From the NCBI GenBank assembly GCA_947396885.1, contig OX377202.1, positions 78,960,643 to 79,024,642 on the forward strand: DNA of 64,000 bases, given 5' to 3'. Origin of the DNA: Heligmosomoides polygyrus polygyrus. Taxonomy: Eukaryota; Nematoda; Chromadorea; Rhabditida; Heligmosomidae. Below the pieces are notes generated by a model. The model searched no databases. It saw nothing but the letters and a program-made list of their open reading frames with translations, and had not been told where the DNA came from. Positions within the stretch are counted from its first letter, which is position 1. Each line of letters starts with the position of its first letter. Of this stretch, positions 1-11,097 are shown piece by piece. A program made the translations under genes and the position numbers.

Positions 1-179
1 TCCACGGAAGTCGGAAAAAAATGCTTCACACAAGCCTCACCTGCATCTTCGCAGCCCTATAACATTGCCCCCTCCTATGCTAAACCATTCTGCTTTGGCG
101 TGCTAGCAGACCGTTCGACTGCCTACAAGACCCACAAGCTGCAACCTGAAAGGTTCCAACTTGACAGAGCTATTGTGCT

Positions 180-730
180 ACGAAGACGCCCGCGCGTGCA
201 ATTTGCGAGAGGTCGCCCCCCCCCCCCTCGATTGAAAGGTTCGATTCTGTATGCATTGTTCATGGCGCACTCCAAAGGCTCGCTGGACAGCCTTGAAGCA
301 ATTCCTGAGTAGAGCGGCAAGAAATTTCTGATAAAACTCCCCAAACGCTCAGTCTACAAGCTGTCCCCCCCACCCGATTGAAAGGTTCTATTCTCTATGC
401 ATGTTCATGGCGCACTCCAAAGGCTTGCTGGGACAGATTGGAGCTAATCCTGACTGGGGTGGCGGGGAATTTCTGATAACATTCTCCAAACGGCTCGAAA
501 TAGTCTTGAAAACGTCGCAGTTCCCAGTGAGAGAAAATAGAAGCGCAGGGGACATGCGCTCGCCCACTCGATTGATAGGTTAGGTTTTGTGTGCATTGTG
601 CACGGCGTACTCTCGGGGCATTCCTGGCATGAAAGAGCACTGGAAACGTACGCCATCTTTGAGATACTCCGAAAGCACGCATATCCTGGGAAATAAGCTG
701 CTCTAATCGCCCGTCCAGCCAATTTTGGAC
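180..730. repeat. Degenerate tandem repeat, about three units
   Basis: Three diverged copies of one block follow each other. Each has a C-rich lead-in, CGATTGAWAGGTT (near 229, 375 and 569), TATGCATTG-like sequence, a GGCGYACTC motif and, in the first two, an AATTTCTGATAA segment. Spacing is irregular (about 146 and 194 bp), so units have gained or lost sequence. No coding function is visible. Confidence 0.65.
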
Positions 731-817
731 CACCCACGGCGAAAATACGGGTGTTCCGGTAAAATTTTACACATGTTTGTGTAGATTTCGAAGAGGCGAA
801 TCGAATGGTACCAACCT

Positions 818-1150
818 TTATTCAAGAAACATAAAACTGAAGGATTTATGAGCGTGCGACGCTTTGCGACGCCATGTTGGCGTTTTTTCGCCCACTTTTG
901 ACCGTGCGGCGCGAGCGGTATTGTATAATCCGTATATCTTGATGTCGTCAGCATATATCTGCACTTCTACGGCCGGATGTGTTTCAAGTCTTTGTGGCAG
1001 ATCATATGTCCAGATGAGAAAGAGTAACGGAGACAGGACGCCCCCCCCCCCCTGAGGGACACTACTGGAGCAGGAATAGCACCTAGAAATCGAGTTTCCG
1101 ACTTTGACACACATATACCTGTCCGATAGGTAAGAAAAAAACCAACGTAA
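818..1150 (-). pseudogene. LINE reverse-transcriptase fragment (probably the downstream part of the 2.6-3.9 kb LINE)
   Basis: The minus strand encodes SVPQGG, VLSPLLF and YADDIKIY, the hallmark RT blocks of APE-type non-LTR elements. A C-rich slip inflates the glycines after VPQG, and one frameshift lies upstream, between an FLTYRT segment and the following CVKVGN segment. The fragment starts at the point in the RT domain where the LINE at 2600-3925 stops. The two are therefore probably halves of one element separated by the LINE at 1165-2605. The sequence runs out after the catalytic motif, so the element is also truncated at its 3' side. Confidence 0.7.
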
Positions 1151-1164
1151 CAGTTAATGTTAAC

Positions 1165-2605
1165 GTTAATGTTTATTACGTCGCGAAAGGCAGACGCGAG
1201 ATAGAAATAGGACAGTACAAACAGACAAACAAACTTCAGAAAAAGGAACAATCAAACAAGAACTGGGTGTGGTCGATCTCCATGACTAGAGTCCGTCAAA
1301 CTTAAGCAACATTTTTGATGCATACCGCTTGAACTGGGGTATAGAGTAAGCATTTGATAGGTTTTTCGTGATCCTTATGTAAGCGCTACCTGCTCTATGC
1401 GTAAAGAAAGAAGCGCGAACTGATGATCTCGGACAAGGCAAGGCTATTTTCATTATGCCACCTCTAGTTCGGGAAGGCATCAAGCTATATAATTTCATAA
1501 TCACAGCCACACTAGGTTGGTGCAGAATTTTATGAACGAGAGAAACATCAAACACCTTTCGTCGTGATACGAGGGATGGAAGATCCAAATGTCTATTTCT
1601 GAACACTGCGTTGGGGATGTTGGAGTATATGAAGCCTCCCATGCGAATAAATAATTTCCTAGTAAAATTATTTTGGACCTTCTCAATTCTGGAGATATCT
1701 TTCATCCTACTAGGGTTGAATACTGTAGTGCTCGTTTCAACTAATGGTCGTATGTAAGTCTTGTAAGCCCTTATTAAAAGAGCTCTGTTCTTTGTAGAAA
1801 GGGCTTTAAATATGTGGAACGTACGCAGAAGCGCTATCCTACAACGATTTTTGATATGTTCGGAAAGGTCTAGTTTGCTGCTGTATGTGAAACCAAGATC
1901 TCTAATGAAATCCACCGATGTGATGTGGAGACCATCCACTTCATATGTATGCTGTGCAGTTGACGGAGTGCTGCTAATACGCATGAAACTCGTTTTGTGC
2001 GGAGCCAAGGGGAGTTGCCATTGTTTAGACCAGGAAACCAATAAGTTGATTCCTCTTTGAAGACATAATTCATCATCAGCACCATCAATGACCCTGTATA
2101 TTTTTACATCATCTGCATACATGGCACAATCACAAACATTACGCAAAATTTCTGGTATTTCCGAAGTAAAAATGTTAAACAATATAGGCGATAATAGCCC
2201 TCCTTGAGGTACTCCACTTGTAACATGTTTAACTTCGGAGAACACATGTCCAATTTTAACTTGAAACGTTCTCTCATTTAGAAAATCAGCGATCCACTTC
2301 GTTAACATTGGATGTATCTTGAGTTCTTCTAATTTGAACAACAACTTTTTGTGAGATACCCTATCAAACGCCTTGGCAAAGTCAAAATAAATAACATCAC
2401 AGCAGCGCTTGCTATCAAGCGCTTCAGTCCAATCATTCATGCATTTGATTAAGTTCGTCTCTACAGATCCTCCTGATACAAAACCATGCTGTTGTTGAGG
2501 AATGATCCTATGGACAGAAAGATGGTGCACTAAATGCTGCTTAACAACCTTCTCAAAAAGCGTGCAGAAAAATGACGTTATGTTAAAAACGTTCTCCTCC
2601 AACAC
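1165..2605 (-). mobile_element. 5'-truncated CR1/Jockey-like LINE with open RT and C-terminal region
   Basis: A 441-codon open frame (2611 to 1286, minus) encodes an RT domain and the cysteine-poor C-terminal region of an APE-type non-LTR retrotransposon. In order: QHGFVSG, YFDFAKAFDRV, SGVPQGG with LSPILF, and an intact YADDVKIY catalytic box, followed by the IRPLVE...IEKVQNNFTRK segment and an RTRG motif. There is no endonuclease in this copy, as expected from 5' truncation during target-primed integration. After the stop come about 120 bp of 3' UTR, then AATAAA and a short ATTAAC/GTTAAC repeat tail near 1150-1175. No frameshift is seen, so this is one of the youngest-looking LINE copies here. 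It lies inside another LINE in the same orientation, and in the 3' flank of the GPCR exons. Confidence 0.85.
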
Positions 2606-3925
2606 CAACATTATTTAATTTACATAAAAGTTTCCTATGATTGACTCTGTCGAAGGATTTAGACAGATCGAAGTAATTTACAACGATCGATTTTCTCTCA
2701 TTTAACTCGCGATTCCAGCCAAACATACAATCAGCAGTTGAGGCGCCACTCGTGAACTCATGTTGTTCGAGTGGAATCAGGTTCTGCTTATCAAGGCAAT
2801 CAGCGATTTTATCACGATCGAGCTTTTCCAGAATTTTCGGAGTAGAATTGATGCTCACTGGGCGATATAATGACAATAAAGCCGCCTTCGGGGCTTTTGG
2901 TATTGCAGTAACTATTGACTTTTTCCACGTTGTGGGAACCTCGCAAAACAACAAGGAACTGTTAAGAACCATAGACAACGGCCTATATAAAGCAAGAGCA
3001 CACTTCTTGTAGACAATTTGGGGAATACCATCACACGAAAAGGCATTTGAGGTGCAGAGTGTTTTCATTGCTCCCAACACCTCAGATGGTTTTACATAAA
3101 TTTTTGAAAGGGAGTTCGCTGAGCTTTGATTTTCAGGAGTAAAAACACCAATGCTAGAATCCGAGACGAAGACGGAAGCAAAATAACCCGCTAACGCTTT
3201 TGCCTTTAGGTTGTCACTTAAGTATGTCAGAATCTTCCAGAAGCACAGAAAGTCTTCCAATACCCTTGATTTTTTGCCTAACCAGGGAGAAAGTTGCGTT
3301 CCTATTGGTCGACGAGAGTACTCGCCTCTCTCTGTTGGATAGGAATTTTGTCAAGTGAAAATCTGAAGCGATATTGACCTTCTTACACTCAGGATCTGAC
3401 ATCGGATTTGGCAAAGTATTGAAAAGGCGAGCCTTCTGACTGATCAAGTCAGTAAAATGTTTTGGGAAGCCTTGTCTTTGTGTTTCAACCTTATGAAAAG
3501 GTACGAATTTCGACATACCTACATAAACAACGTGACAAAGTCACTTATACATTTCATCAAGGCAAGTATAGTTCTGAAAAACTCTCCACCAGATCATAGA
3601 GCAGAAAAAATCCGATAGATTAACATAATTGACTCTGTTAAAATCAGGGGAGGGCATTCTGTGTGGCTTAGCATAAGAACACGTAATCTCTAAATATACT
3701 ATGTTATGGTCTGAAGAAGCCAGTGGTGGTAGAATGGAGATGTCCCTCAAAATTGACGAAGTTAAAATAATGTCCAGACTTTCCACGAGTAGCTGCCGAT
3801 ACCTGTTGACTAAGGGCGAAAAGTTTGAAAAATTCTTCGAATTATTTAATGTTTAAACTACGATATCCATTTTCAGCATGGTTAAAACCGATATTTAAAT
3901 CGCCCAGTACTGCCATATGTTCGGA
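2600..3925 (-). pseudogene. CR1-like LINE, endonuclease C-terminus and first half of RT
   Basis: Reading the minus strand from about 3925, a GDLN motif and then SSDHNIVYLEI mark the C-terminal part of an AP-type endonuclease. A linker (3516-3214) leads to an RT domain with a KTLCTSNAFSCDGIPQ block, YRPVS, and YFDLSKSFDRVNHRKLLCKL. The RT then stops abruptly near 2605, where the second LINE begins with its own, different copy of the same RT blocks. Frames change at about 3530 and 3230, so the element is not intact. It is probably an older copy split by the younger LINE, with its remainder at 818-1150. Confidence 0.75.
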
Positions 3926-4539
3926 AGAAATAGAATTAGTTAGAAAAAATTAGAAAATAATAAAAATAATTGGAAAAAGACACAGTTCAGTCACGCTGTC
4001 CAAATCGTTTTTTTCATTTTTCTTTCCTTTGCACGAAGCCTGCATTTCTTCTAGCTGAGAAATGAATTGGCAAGGTATGTATATGTATTGTATTATTTAC
4101 TACCTTAGCATTACTGGAAAATACTATCCACCGCCATCCATTGTTTATGTGAATTTGGACCTCTCTACTTTAAGTGGTTTTGACTATCTTTCCGAGGAAC
4201 GGTGGAATACAAGTCGTCCACCTTGAGACAGCAAGACCAATTTTCAATGCCAAAAAACGCACAGTTTGCTCTCGCGGCAGTACTTTTAGTCGAAAACGTT
4301 TCCGACATCTGTAGTCCAGCATGGCGCTGTGTAGCGATAGGGAATCACATTAGATTAAGAGCCATATTTTGTTTAACAAATTGAGTTTTTGAACCAGCAT
4401 AGGGAATTTGAAAAAAAAAGAGATTGGACTTCTGCTGGTTTATATAAGTGACAACGCTAAGGTTGTGAATGGTAAAAAGCTAGTCAGTGCCTAGGGAGTT
4501 ATTTTTTGGAAAAGGATAGCAAGAGGATCAAGGAGGACG
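3926..4539. other. Stretch with no recognised gene
   Basis: A+T-rich sequence between the LINE and a SINE copy, read on the minus strand for the missing GPCR exons (TM6/TM7). No hydrophobic exon with splice sites was found. A short open segment at about 4170-4300 (minus) resembles nothing I can name. Confidence 0.4.
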
Positions 4540-4775
4540 TTCAATCCCCTCTGGGATGCCCCACGCATTCTATTCATACGTGGTCTCGTGGAGACAAAGA
4601 CAATTGAATGCGTATCTGGCCTGTAGAGTCACCTGCGGGGGCCAGCCGACAAACAAGTTAGTGTTTTACCGGTTGCAGACAAGTCTGGCATCAGTTCATG
4701 GAAGGGATCGAAGGTCTGGGCGAAAACCCAAACCCAGAACTTGTGATTGGGTACACACGGCAGACACGTTCTCCG
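4540..4775 (-). repeat. SINE-1 copy (tRNA-derived), decayed
   Basis: Matches the best copy at 51725-52035 in reverse. It has the CACGCATTC...GAATGCG 3' stem, the GGCCAGCCG body motif, the GACAAGTCTGGCA segment and a weakened B box. It lies immediately downstream of the last visible GPCR exon. Confidence 0.7.
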
Positions 4776-4836
4776 ATTGGAAAATCTGAGAATGTAGGAG
4801 GAGAAATTCCGATTTGTAAAATGTAGAAAAACTCAC

Positions 4837-4955
4837 GTATTCTCTCTTCTGTGCGACCAGGCGCTGGACAATAATCAGATTCAAGACGAGCAGCACGAAA
4901 AATGGAAAGCAAGTTTGAACCGCTGTGATCACGTGGAAGTCGAACACGTAGTACG
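4837..4955 (-). CDS. GPCR exon 6 (TM5 and start of intracellular loop 3)
   Basis: 119 nt completing a split codon and adding 39 residues (193-231 of the assembled protein). The exon begins after a TTCAG acceptor at 4956 and ends at a GTGAGT donor, leaving phase 0. It encodes a strongly hydrophobic helix (about residues 200-222) with a proline in mid-helix (FPFF), the usual TM5 position, followed by the basic QRLVAQKREY start of the third intracellular loop. The donor shows that at least one more exon should follow. TM6, TM7 and the tail were not found in the remaining 4.8 kb of the window on this strand. Using the alternative acceptor seven bases upstream would break the frame, which is why 4955 was chosen. 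Confidence 0.85.
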
Positions 4956-5016
4956 CTGAACACCTGATGTTAGACAGCATGAACCGAGGCGGCAAATCGG
5001 CAACGGATAGAGGTAC

Positions 5017-5095
5017 CTTGACTATTCGATGCCCACTCTGCTGGTGAGACGGATTCACTTCGAAAGTAGTCATTGCAGTTTGGGTATCGCTTCAC
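5017..5095 (-). CDS. GPCR exon 5 (second extracellular loop)
   Basis: 79 nt, 26 codons plus one base. It starts at a CAG acceptor in phase 0, directly continuing the ATE that ends exon 4, and ends at a GTACCT donor. It encodes an extracellular loop with YPNCNDYFR (cysteine at residue 172, the conserved loop-2 cysteine) followed by a polar stretch. Short-intron spacing to exon 6 (61 nt) and phase agreement support it. The intron before it is about 5.1 kb because repeats have accumulated there (LINE fragments and a SINE-2 copy). Confidence 0.85.
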
Positions 5096-5880
5096 CTGAA
5101 ACGGTTGATACTCGAAGCTGCAGCTCAGTTCTTCCCCTCCATCAGAGCAGCTGCTTCAAATATAAGAGTACATTTGCAGTAAATCATTGAAGAGATGCAG
5201 AAGAATCCGCCACTTTTACACACACAGCTCGACGACTCTTTCATTCCTTGTGAGTTGATGATTGTTGCAAAATATGTAGGGGAAACGTAAAAGACAGACG
5301 TGACCGGCTAGCACTCTAGAGTTCGTTTTCTAATTCAAATATGCGTCTTGATGTCCTTCACTACACCATCGTAAACCAATCATGCATGGATCTCCAGAGG
5401 GATTTATTTAAATCTACGTTTAAGCACTACTTTATTATCACAAGACTTTGGCGAATCTCCTATTGTTATCGTATGCTTGAATGGTTTCATCCTAAGGTCT
5501 ATTTAGTCGGACTACAAGCTACGCTTTGATTCATGCCTTATACGCGCCTGATATAGCCTAGAAGTGGTGTCGGAAAAATGATTCGTGCACACATACACAG
5601 TTGCTCTTGGTTCGTTGAGTACGAACATGCAAGACAGCCTTCCATTCCTCTAGGTTCGGCCAATTTGTAGCAGACTCGGTAAAGCACCGGCTCATCGGTG
5701 AGGGATGTATGGAGTTTTCGTTTCCATGTTCCGAGTTCCGGTTTCCTGCCGTTTTAGGCATTCCGTTCCGCTCCGTATTCCGCTTGTTTGGACAGGAAAG
5801 TGGAAGAGGAGATGGTCACTGGTCAACACTAGTTTGATGTTGAACGTTAATCATCTCATTAAAAAACAAACAAGCATCGT

Positions 5881-6140
5881 GTTACAGGATGTTTCGTTGC
5901 GACCAAAACTGCCGCGCCATACGGGACTCAAACCTGCACCTTCTGCTTTCTGGGCAGCGCTCCTACGGCTTACACCAGCGGCGCTGGGTGACCACACCTA
6001 CGATATCCTCGAGGTCCGTCAGTACTTACCCGTGATATCGGGATGGGCTAGCTCGCGGATATCAGCATGGAACCGGTTGAGCTGAAGGACTTACTAGTAA
6101 CAATGTTTTTAATACATGCAGCCTATCCACCAGCCGCTCC
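5881..6140 (-). repeat. SINE-2-like interspersed repeat, copy 1
   Basis: Closely matches 23478-23744 along its length (ACAGGATGTTT, GGCAGCG, GATATCAGCATGGAACCGGT, CTTACTAGTAACAATG). On the minus strand it has a B-box-like GGTTTGAGTCC and an A-box-like TGGTGTAAGCCG upstream, suggesting tRNA ancestry. It lies within the large GPCR intron. Confidence 0.65.
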
Positions 6141-6424
6141 ACGCTTAAACAAATCTTTTAAAAACAAGAATATCACCTAACTGCGAGGTGAACACTTCTG
6201 GACAACTTTAGGACTATTATTACTGAATTCGGTTAGGATATTACTTAGAAGTGATTAAGGCTGAACACGAAGGCAAAATTAATGCGTCAGCAAAGGGTAC
6301 TCATTGCTAAAAGAATAGTTCTTGCTATATTTCCTATAATATTAATTTTCTGCTATATTAATAATCCTTATTATTACTAATATAGGATATGGGTCATTTC
6401 GAATCTTGAGTGCACAGTTATCAG

Positions 6425-6490
6425 TGTCCGAAAAATAAACAAATAAATAAATAAAATATAAATAAAAATATAAAAATAAAAATATACAAT
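6425..6490. repeat. AT-rich simple repeat (AAAT-like)
   Basis: Runs of AAATA/AAAT. Similar tracts occur at 7350-7400, 9068-9143 and 10101-10136. They resemble the microsatellite tails left at LINE 3' ends, although no coding part is attached to this one. Confidence 0.7.
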
Positions 6491-7349
6491 TTCGAGTCGA
6501 ATTGGGCACTTTTCAAATCAAATTGGATAGTCTTCTAGCTAACCTATGACTTTTCAAACTAAAGAGAACACTTCCAATTCGAAATGAGCTTCTTCTACAT
6601 TAAACTAGAGACTCTCCAAATATGTTAGAATAATTTTTTGTTCAAAGAAAATTTAAGTATAACTTCTTTTGATGTTTTAAATTACTTTCCAATAAGGGAA
6701 CACGTGGTTTGAAATTTTATAAAAATTTTATTTTTAGGAAGAACAATGAATTAAAATTTGTTTGGAAGAGCAGGAAGGCGGCCATTTTTTATTGCCAAAA
6801 CAGGGATTGCGCCATACCCCCGTCCAAAATTTCACGACTTTCATTCGATTGATATCTGAATTTTTGTTTGCATGCAGTTTTACACCTGCAAGTGGTGCAA
6901 CACAAACAATAGTAGAAAATCCACATATCCTAACTTTCTTGCTGTGTGTAAGCAGTAATTAAACTACCAATCAAATAAAGATTGCGTTGAACTTTTTGAG
7001 TGCATGGCGTGAACCAGTATTTCAATGTAGGACATGATTGCTGTCTTGCTGCGTCTTAATACAAAATTTATTTCATTAGTTTTTCTCAAAAATACATTTT
7101 TATAAAACTATTTCACTCTTTCGGCAGCCAAAGAAAAAAATTTCAAAAAAGTTATTTTTCGTTTTCCTTGAACAAAAAATATTCTCTATCCATCTTGGAG
7201 AGTCTTTGGTTTAAGCTGTAAGAAGCTCGTCTCGATTCGAAAGGCGTTCAATTGATTTCCAAGTTCATAGGCCAGTTTAGAAGAGTGTCCAATTTGACGT
7301 GAAAAGTGACCAATTTGATTTGAAAAGTGTCCAATTCGACATGAAAATT

Positions 7350-7400
7350 GTATAAATAAATAAATATAAATATAAATAAATAAATAAGTAAAAAATAAAC
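7350..7400. repeat. AT-rich simple repeat (AAAT-like)
   Basis: Repeated AAATA units, a likely retroelement tail or expanded microsatellite, 180 bp before the LINE fragment at 7583. Confidence 0.7.
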
Positions 7401-7582
7401 AGCTTCAGCAAATGTCAGCAAGTATAGGGTACTCCATCGGTGTGCCGGACAGGGCTCGAACTCATCTCTATGGACAAGATTTAGCAAATTAGACTTTTCT
7501 GAACATTACAAAGTTATTTGTGGAAGGGCCAATGCACGTACCTATCAGCTTTTTAAGGGATTGACCACAAAAAAAGGAGACT

Positions 7583-8180
7583 TTGACTAAAGCATGCAAA
7601 ATATATATAAGACCACTGGTGGAATGTGGAACTACCGTATTTGCCCCACACAAGATGAGGGATATAGAGGCCATAGAAAAAGTGCAAAACAACTTTTCTC
7701 GTAAGGTGATCATCCGTTATGGAGGATTTTTGTACTCCAGAATACCAAAATCCAAAATCAGAAATAGTTTTTTGGGACTTCACTCACTCCAGTCAAGAAG
7801 GGAGTCAAGAGATGTCTGCATGGTGTTTAAAATCATTTCGGAAATCTGTGATGTCGACAAATCAGCATTTTACAGCCTTGCTTCATCGCGGACGCGAGGA
7901 GATAAAGTAAAAATAGTTTACTCAAAACCTAAGAGCAGCATTAGATCTCACACCTTCACGGTGCGAGCTGGCTCCGCCTACGTTAATCTAAGGACCGAAC
8001 TCGATCCACTGCCAATGAACTTTCGGTCTTTCGAGCGTATGGCATCTAAAGCTGTTTTGTCATATTAGTCGCACTCAGAATTGTTACTTGATAACGAAGC
8101 GAATTTGGAATGTATTTTGTTGCTAATTGATGTTATCTCACGTCTGTCTTAGCGTAATAATTTGATTGATTGATTGGAAG
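7583..8180 (+). pseudogene. 5'-truncated CR1-like LINE, C-terminal region only
   Basis: A 161-codon open segment (7583-8068) is clearly related to the C-terminus of the LINE at 1165-2605: shared KxYIRPLVE, TVFxP, IEKVQNNFxRK, RYGGFLYSRIP and SSRTRG blocks, and RAGSAY near the end. No RT catalytic region is present, so the copy is strongly 5' truncated. After the stop comes about 100 bp of 3' UTR ending in a TTGATTGATTGATTG repeat tail near 8175. It lies in the GPCR intron between exons 4 and 5, opposite to the gene's direction. The frame is uninterrupted, suggesting fairly recent insertion. Confidence 0.85.
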
Positions 8181-9067
8181 AGTAAATATTGCACACCCCT
8201 TACTATAATACAGGGTGAAGTTCTGCAACAAGTCCTGCAACAGAAAACTTAGGCGTATAAAAAGGCTTGCAATGCACCAAATTTGGTACAATTTTAAAAA
8301 CTATTTGCTCGTAGCCTGTAGACTATGGTGGAGCAGCAATATTCATAAACGGGTCATTCCTGGCGTGGTAAGAGCCTTTAGATCGTGTGGATAGCTCTCA
8401 AGTCAGCGTTGCAGCGAGTTTTACGGAATTTTATTACTGGTTCGTTTTAGAAAAGATTTTGAGCAATAATTCTACGCTATGTAGAGCAGAACTTTTTTTA
8501 AGCTAGTAAATAAAGAAAGATGAAAAATTTAATAATACAGGAATTTCATAGCTAGTCTCTTGCAGGTACGATGTCCGACAGATGGACGGTAGCCGCTACC
8601 ACGTATCCTTATTTTCGCTGTTAGAATAATAGTTTTACCGGAATAAGTATTTGGCCCTTAAACGGCGCGATTGGGTCATGAGAATATGGTGTTTTATTTT
8701 TGTGCCCATCGAAAAATATTTTTACTGATTTTCACTCTTTCGGTACAAAACCTATGGCTTGAGGGAAGACATTTTGGAAAAACGTCTAAGACGAGCAACT
8801 GAAATGCATCGCCATCGTTTGCATACGTCACGTTCCCAAGAGGTAGTATTAAGCGCACGGGTATTTTGACCTTCCTGGAATAGCTCAGCTTTGAGAAAAT
8901 CTTCGTCAAATGGAGCGGTGGCTGAATACCATAGAGAGTGGGTTGTCTCCTGATACAGAAAACCTGCTCTTTGGCCAGTCGGTTATGAACAATTTTCATT
9001 TCCTGTTGGTTGTTCCCATATAGTTTAAGTCTATTGTTTTGACGCATCGCGTCACGTAGTAAACAAA
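8181..9067. other. Stretch with no recognised gene
   Basis: Intronic sequence of the GPCR gene. Open frames here are short and resemble nothing I know. Confidence 0.4.
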
Positions 9068-9143
9068 GTAAATAAATAAATTAGCAAAAGTAAATAAATA
9101 GCGCACAATTTAGTGTACGATTAAATAAATAAATAAATAAATT
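9068..9143. repeat. AT-rich simple repeat (AAAT-like)
   Basis: Two AAATAAAT tracts separated by about 30 bp, immediately upstream of a LINE C-terminal scrap. Confidence 0.7.
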
Positions 9144-9149
9144 TCGAAT

Positions 9150-9415
9150 TCTTCGCAGAGGACTTAATCTTATGCCAAGTAAGTACTGGGTGTTTAGACC
9201 TACCAGTGCAAGGACAGGTGGGTTTAACATTCACTATTTGAAGGTTCATAGAAAGAGACGCCATGATGTTTAACAACGTTTTTATCAGATCTGCAAGGTG
9301 GTTCCAATTGCTCCCACCAGAGGTCTTTCAGGCTAGGAACGGCCGCGCATTCAGGAATAAACTGGATAAGCTTAGTCTTCTTCGTATGTTACTTCACTCT
9401 CGTTCCCGGTGATCT
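9150..9415 (+). pseudogene. LINE ORF2 C-terminal scrap
   Basis: Two frames give RPTSARTGGFNIHY...KVHRKRR and then RSARWFQLLPPEVFQAR with FRNKLDKL, the typical extreme C-terminus of CR1-type ORF2 proteins. A frameshift separates the two. It differs from the C-terminus at 7583-8068, so it comes from another LINE family. Confidence 0.65.
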
Positions 9416-10100
9416 GAATTCCTTTCAGATGCAGCGCTATAGAATCGTCTTTATCGTCTTTGGCCTCAACCAATCCTGATTTCTTGCCGATTATGGTGTT
9501 TCGAACCCTTGTCCTCCCTTATTTTTAAGCTGTTCAATGCTTTTTCTCTCTTAGATTTCTCTGAATAGCTTTTTTTGTTGCTTTCTTTATAACATCGCAT
9601 TTTGGAATTAGTTTTCAACGTTTTATTCCTTGACGATACTAATTTTAATCGTTTTACTCCTTGATGATACCAGTCAGTCTTTTCCATCCACTGAGGTTCC
9701 CTACAGTGAGTGGTGGCGCAGGCTAGGTAGCTCTATCCAACCCTGACTGTCTAGAAGGATTACTATCACCGCAGCCTGCATCCTGCTAGCCTGCTTTACC
9801 CATCCTGTCGGTTCCACGTAGGAGGTTGGTATACCCGCGTTTCGAAGCTCCGACAGGTTCCATCGATCAAGAAATGCGGCATCATAGCCAACTGATGGGG
9901 TATTTGCAGATTAGGTTTGCAAGCTGGGTAGGTGGCAATACTGAAGACAGTTCCTCCTTAAGTTTCCTAGGCACACTATTATTAAAAAATACCTGCGCCC
10001 AACGACTTAGGAACAATTTGCGCCATTTATTGTTGCCTTTTCAGTATACTTACTGCTTCTTCTTATGTTTCTTGCTGAGCACACCTTCGTTGAGTGTATG

Positions 10101-10103
10101 AAA

Positions 10104-10134
<31 letters not shown>

Positions 10135-10136
10135 AA
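10101..10136. repeat. (AAAT)n microsatellite
   Basis: Nine consecutive AAAT units after TGAGTGTATGA. It looks like a LINE 3' tail and lies about 30 bp inside the intron downstream of GPCR exon 4. Confidence 0.85.
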
Positions 10137-10166
10137 TTTACAATCACAGCATGAAACAGTACTTAC

Positions 10167-10272
10167 CTCCGTGGCTAGCAGTACAGGCAGTCTTATTAAG
10201 GTGCTCATACCAACAAGTATGGAAACGGTGATGCAACGGCCTTTGTCGTTGAAAACTGGAGCGAATAGTTGC
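10167..10272 (-). CDS. GPCR exon 4 (TM4)
   Basis: 106 nt: one base completing an arginine codon, then 35 codons (residues 131-165). Acceptor CTTCAG at 10273, donor GTAAGT just below 10167. It encodes a short intracellular loop with basic and polar residues (NDKGR), then a hydrophobic helix (about 143-163) ending in LLATE, taken as TM4. The intron to exon 3 is only 56 nt and phases agree. A microsatellite lies about 30 bp beyond the donor. Confidence 0.88.
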
Positions 10273-10328
10273 CTGAAGTGGAGGTGAGCGTTTTTCAAGC
10301 GTTTTATAAACGGATAGCTTCCTGTTAC

Positions 10329-10462
10329 CGTGTTTTCTCCTTGCTGGTCCACACATATCTTTCCAGAGTGATGAGAATCAGGAGAAACGGTATAGCAAAC
10401 TGGACGGTTTTCGCAATAAAGAATATGGGAACGATGTAGCGATGATAGAGGAAAAACAGCGT
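10329..10462 (-). CDS. GPCR exon 3 (TM3 with E-R-Y motif)
   Basis: 134 nt, 44 codons plus two bases (residues 86-130). Acceptor TTTCAG, donor GTAACA. It encodes YHRYIVPIFF, a hydrophobic helix (about 95-118) and TLERYVW, the D/E-R-Y motif at the cytoplasmic end of TM3 (E119, R120, Y121) that in this superfamily controls G-protein coupling. No cysteine stands at the top of TM3, where most class A receptors have the partner of the loop-2 cysteine. That is unusual but seen in some invertebrate peptide receptors. The upstream intron is about 6.4 kb, enlarged by an RTE insertion. Confidence 0.9.
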
Positions 10463-11097
10463 CTGAAATGAGATGATACCTAGAAAAGGACGTGAATTGA
10501 TTCATAACCTGCATAGCTACATATGCTGCTGAACGCTGTATTGTTCATTCCGTAAAATCACCAATTGGCACTGCCTGTAAGACTGGAATCTTGGAGAAGT
10601 GTGACAAGGGCCTCGGGTCCATAATCGCAAATGCAGCTCGTCAGAATCTCTCGCTGAGTTACGGGTGACTTGTTTTTACGGCAGGTGTTGTCGTCCCATT
10701 GTGAGTAGGTGGATTAATGTAAAGCTGTTGCTAATGCCGGGCTTTTTTCACTCACCATGGTATAGTTGACTGGAGTGAATTTTATTCGGGCAAAGAATAG
10801 TAAGAATTTGAAACCCACAAGCAAAGCAATGGGCAAGTTATTAAAATTATATTGCTAAAAATTTAAATTTGGAATGCTACAATGCATAGAGTTTTTTAAA
10901 TTATAGCTCTTCTGACAACACTGTTGATCTGAAGCGGATATCTTCATAGGATGCGTCCATTATTCGGCAGCAAGCTTGTCTAGGAAGGATAGAACACCTA
11001 CATATATGCTTGTCTCTACCGTGTTGCTTCTTGAAGTCGTTATACAAAGGGTAAAGGATTGCGTCAGTTAGTTCCTTTTTGAGATGAGCCATTTTAC

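Noticed and set aside
3926..4830. TM6/TM7 exons of the GPCR
   Set aside because: Read on the minus strand; only SINE and A+T-rich sequence found, no hydrophobic exon with flanking splice sites.
5690..5790. Third CAGGGATG-family transposon end (GAGGGATGTATGGAG with TTCCG repeats)
   Set aside because: The terminus is not CAGGG, and no matching inverted end or 8-bp duplication was found.
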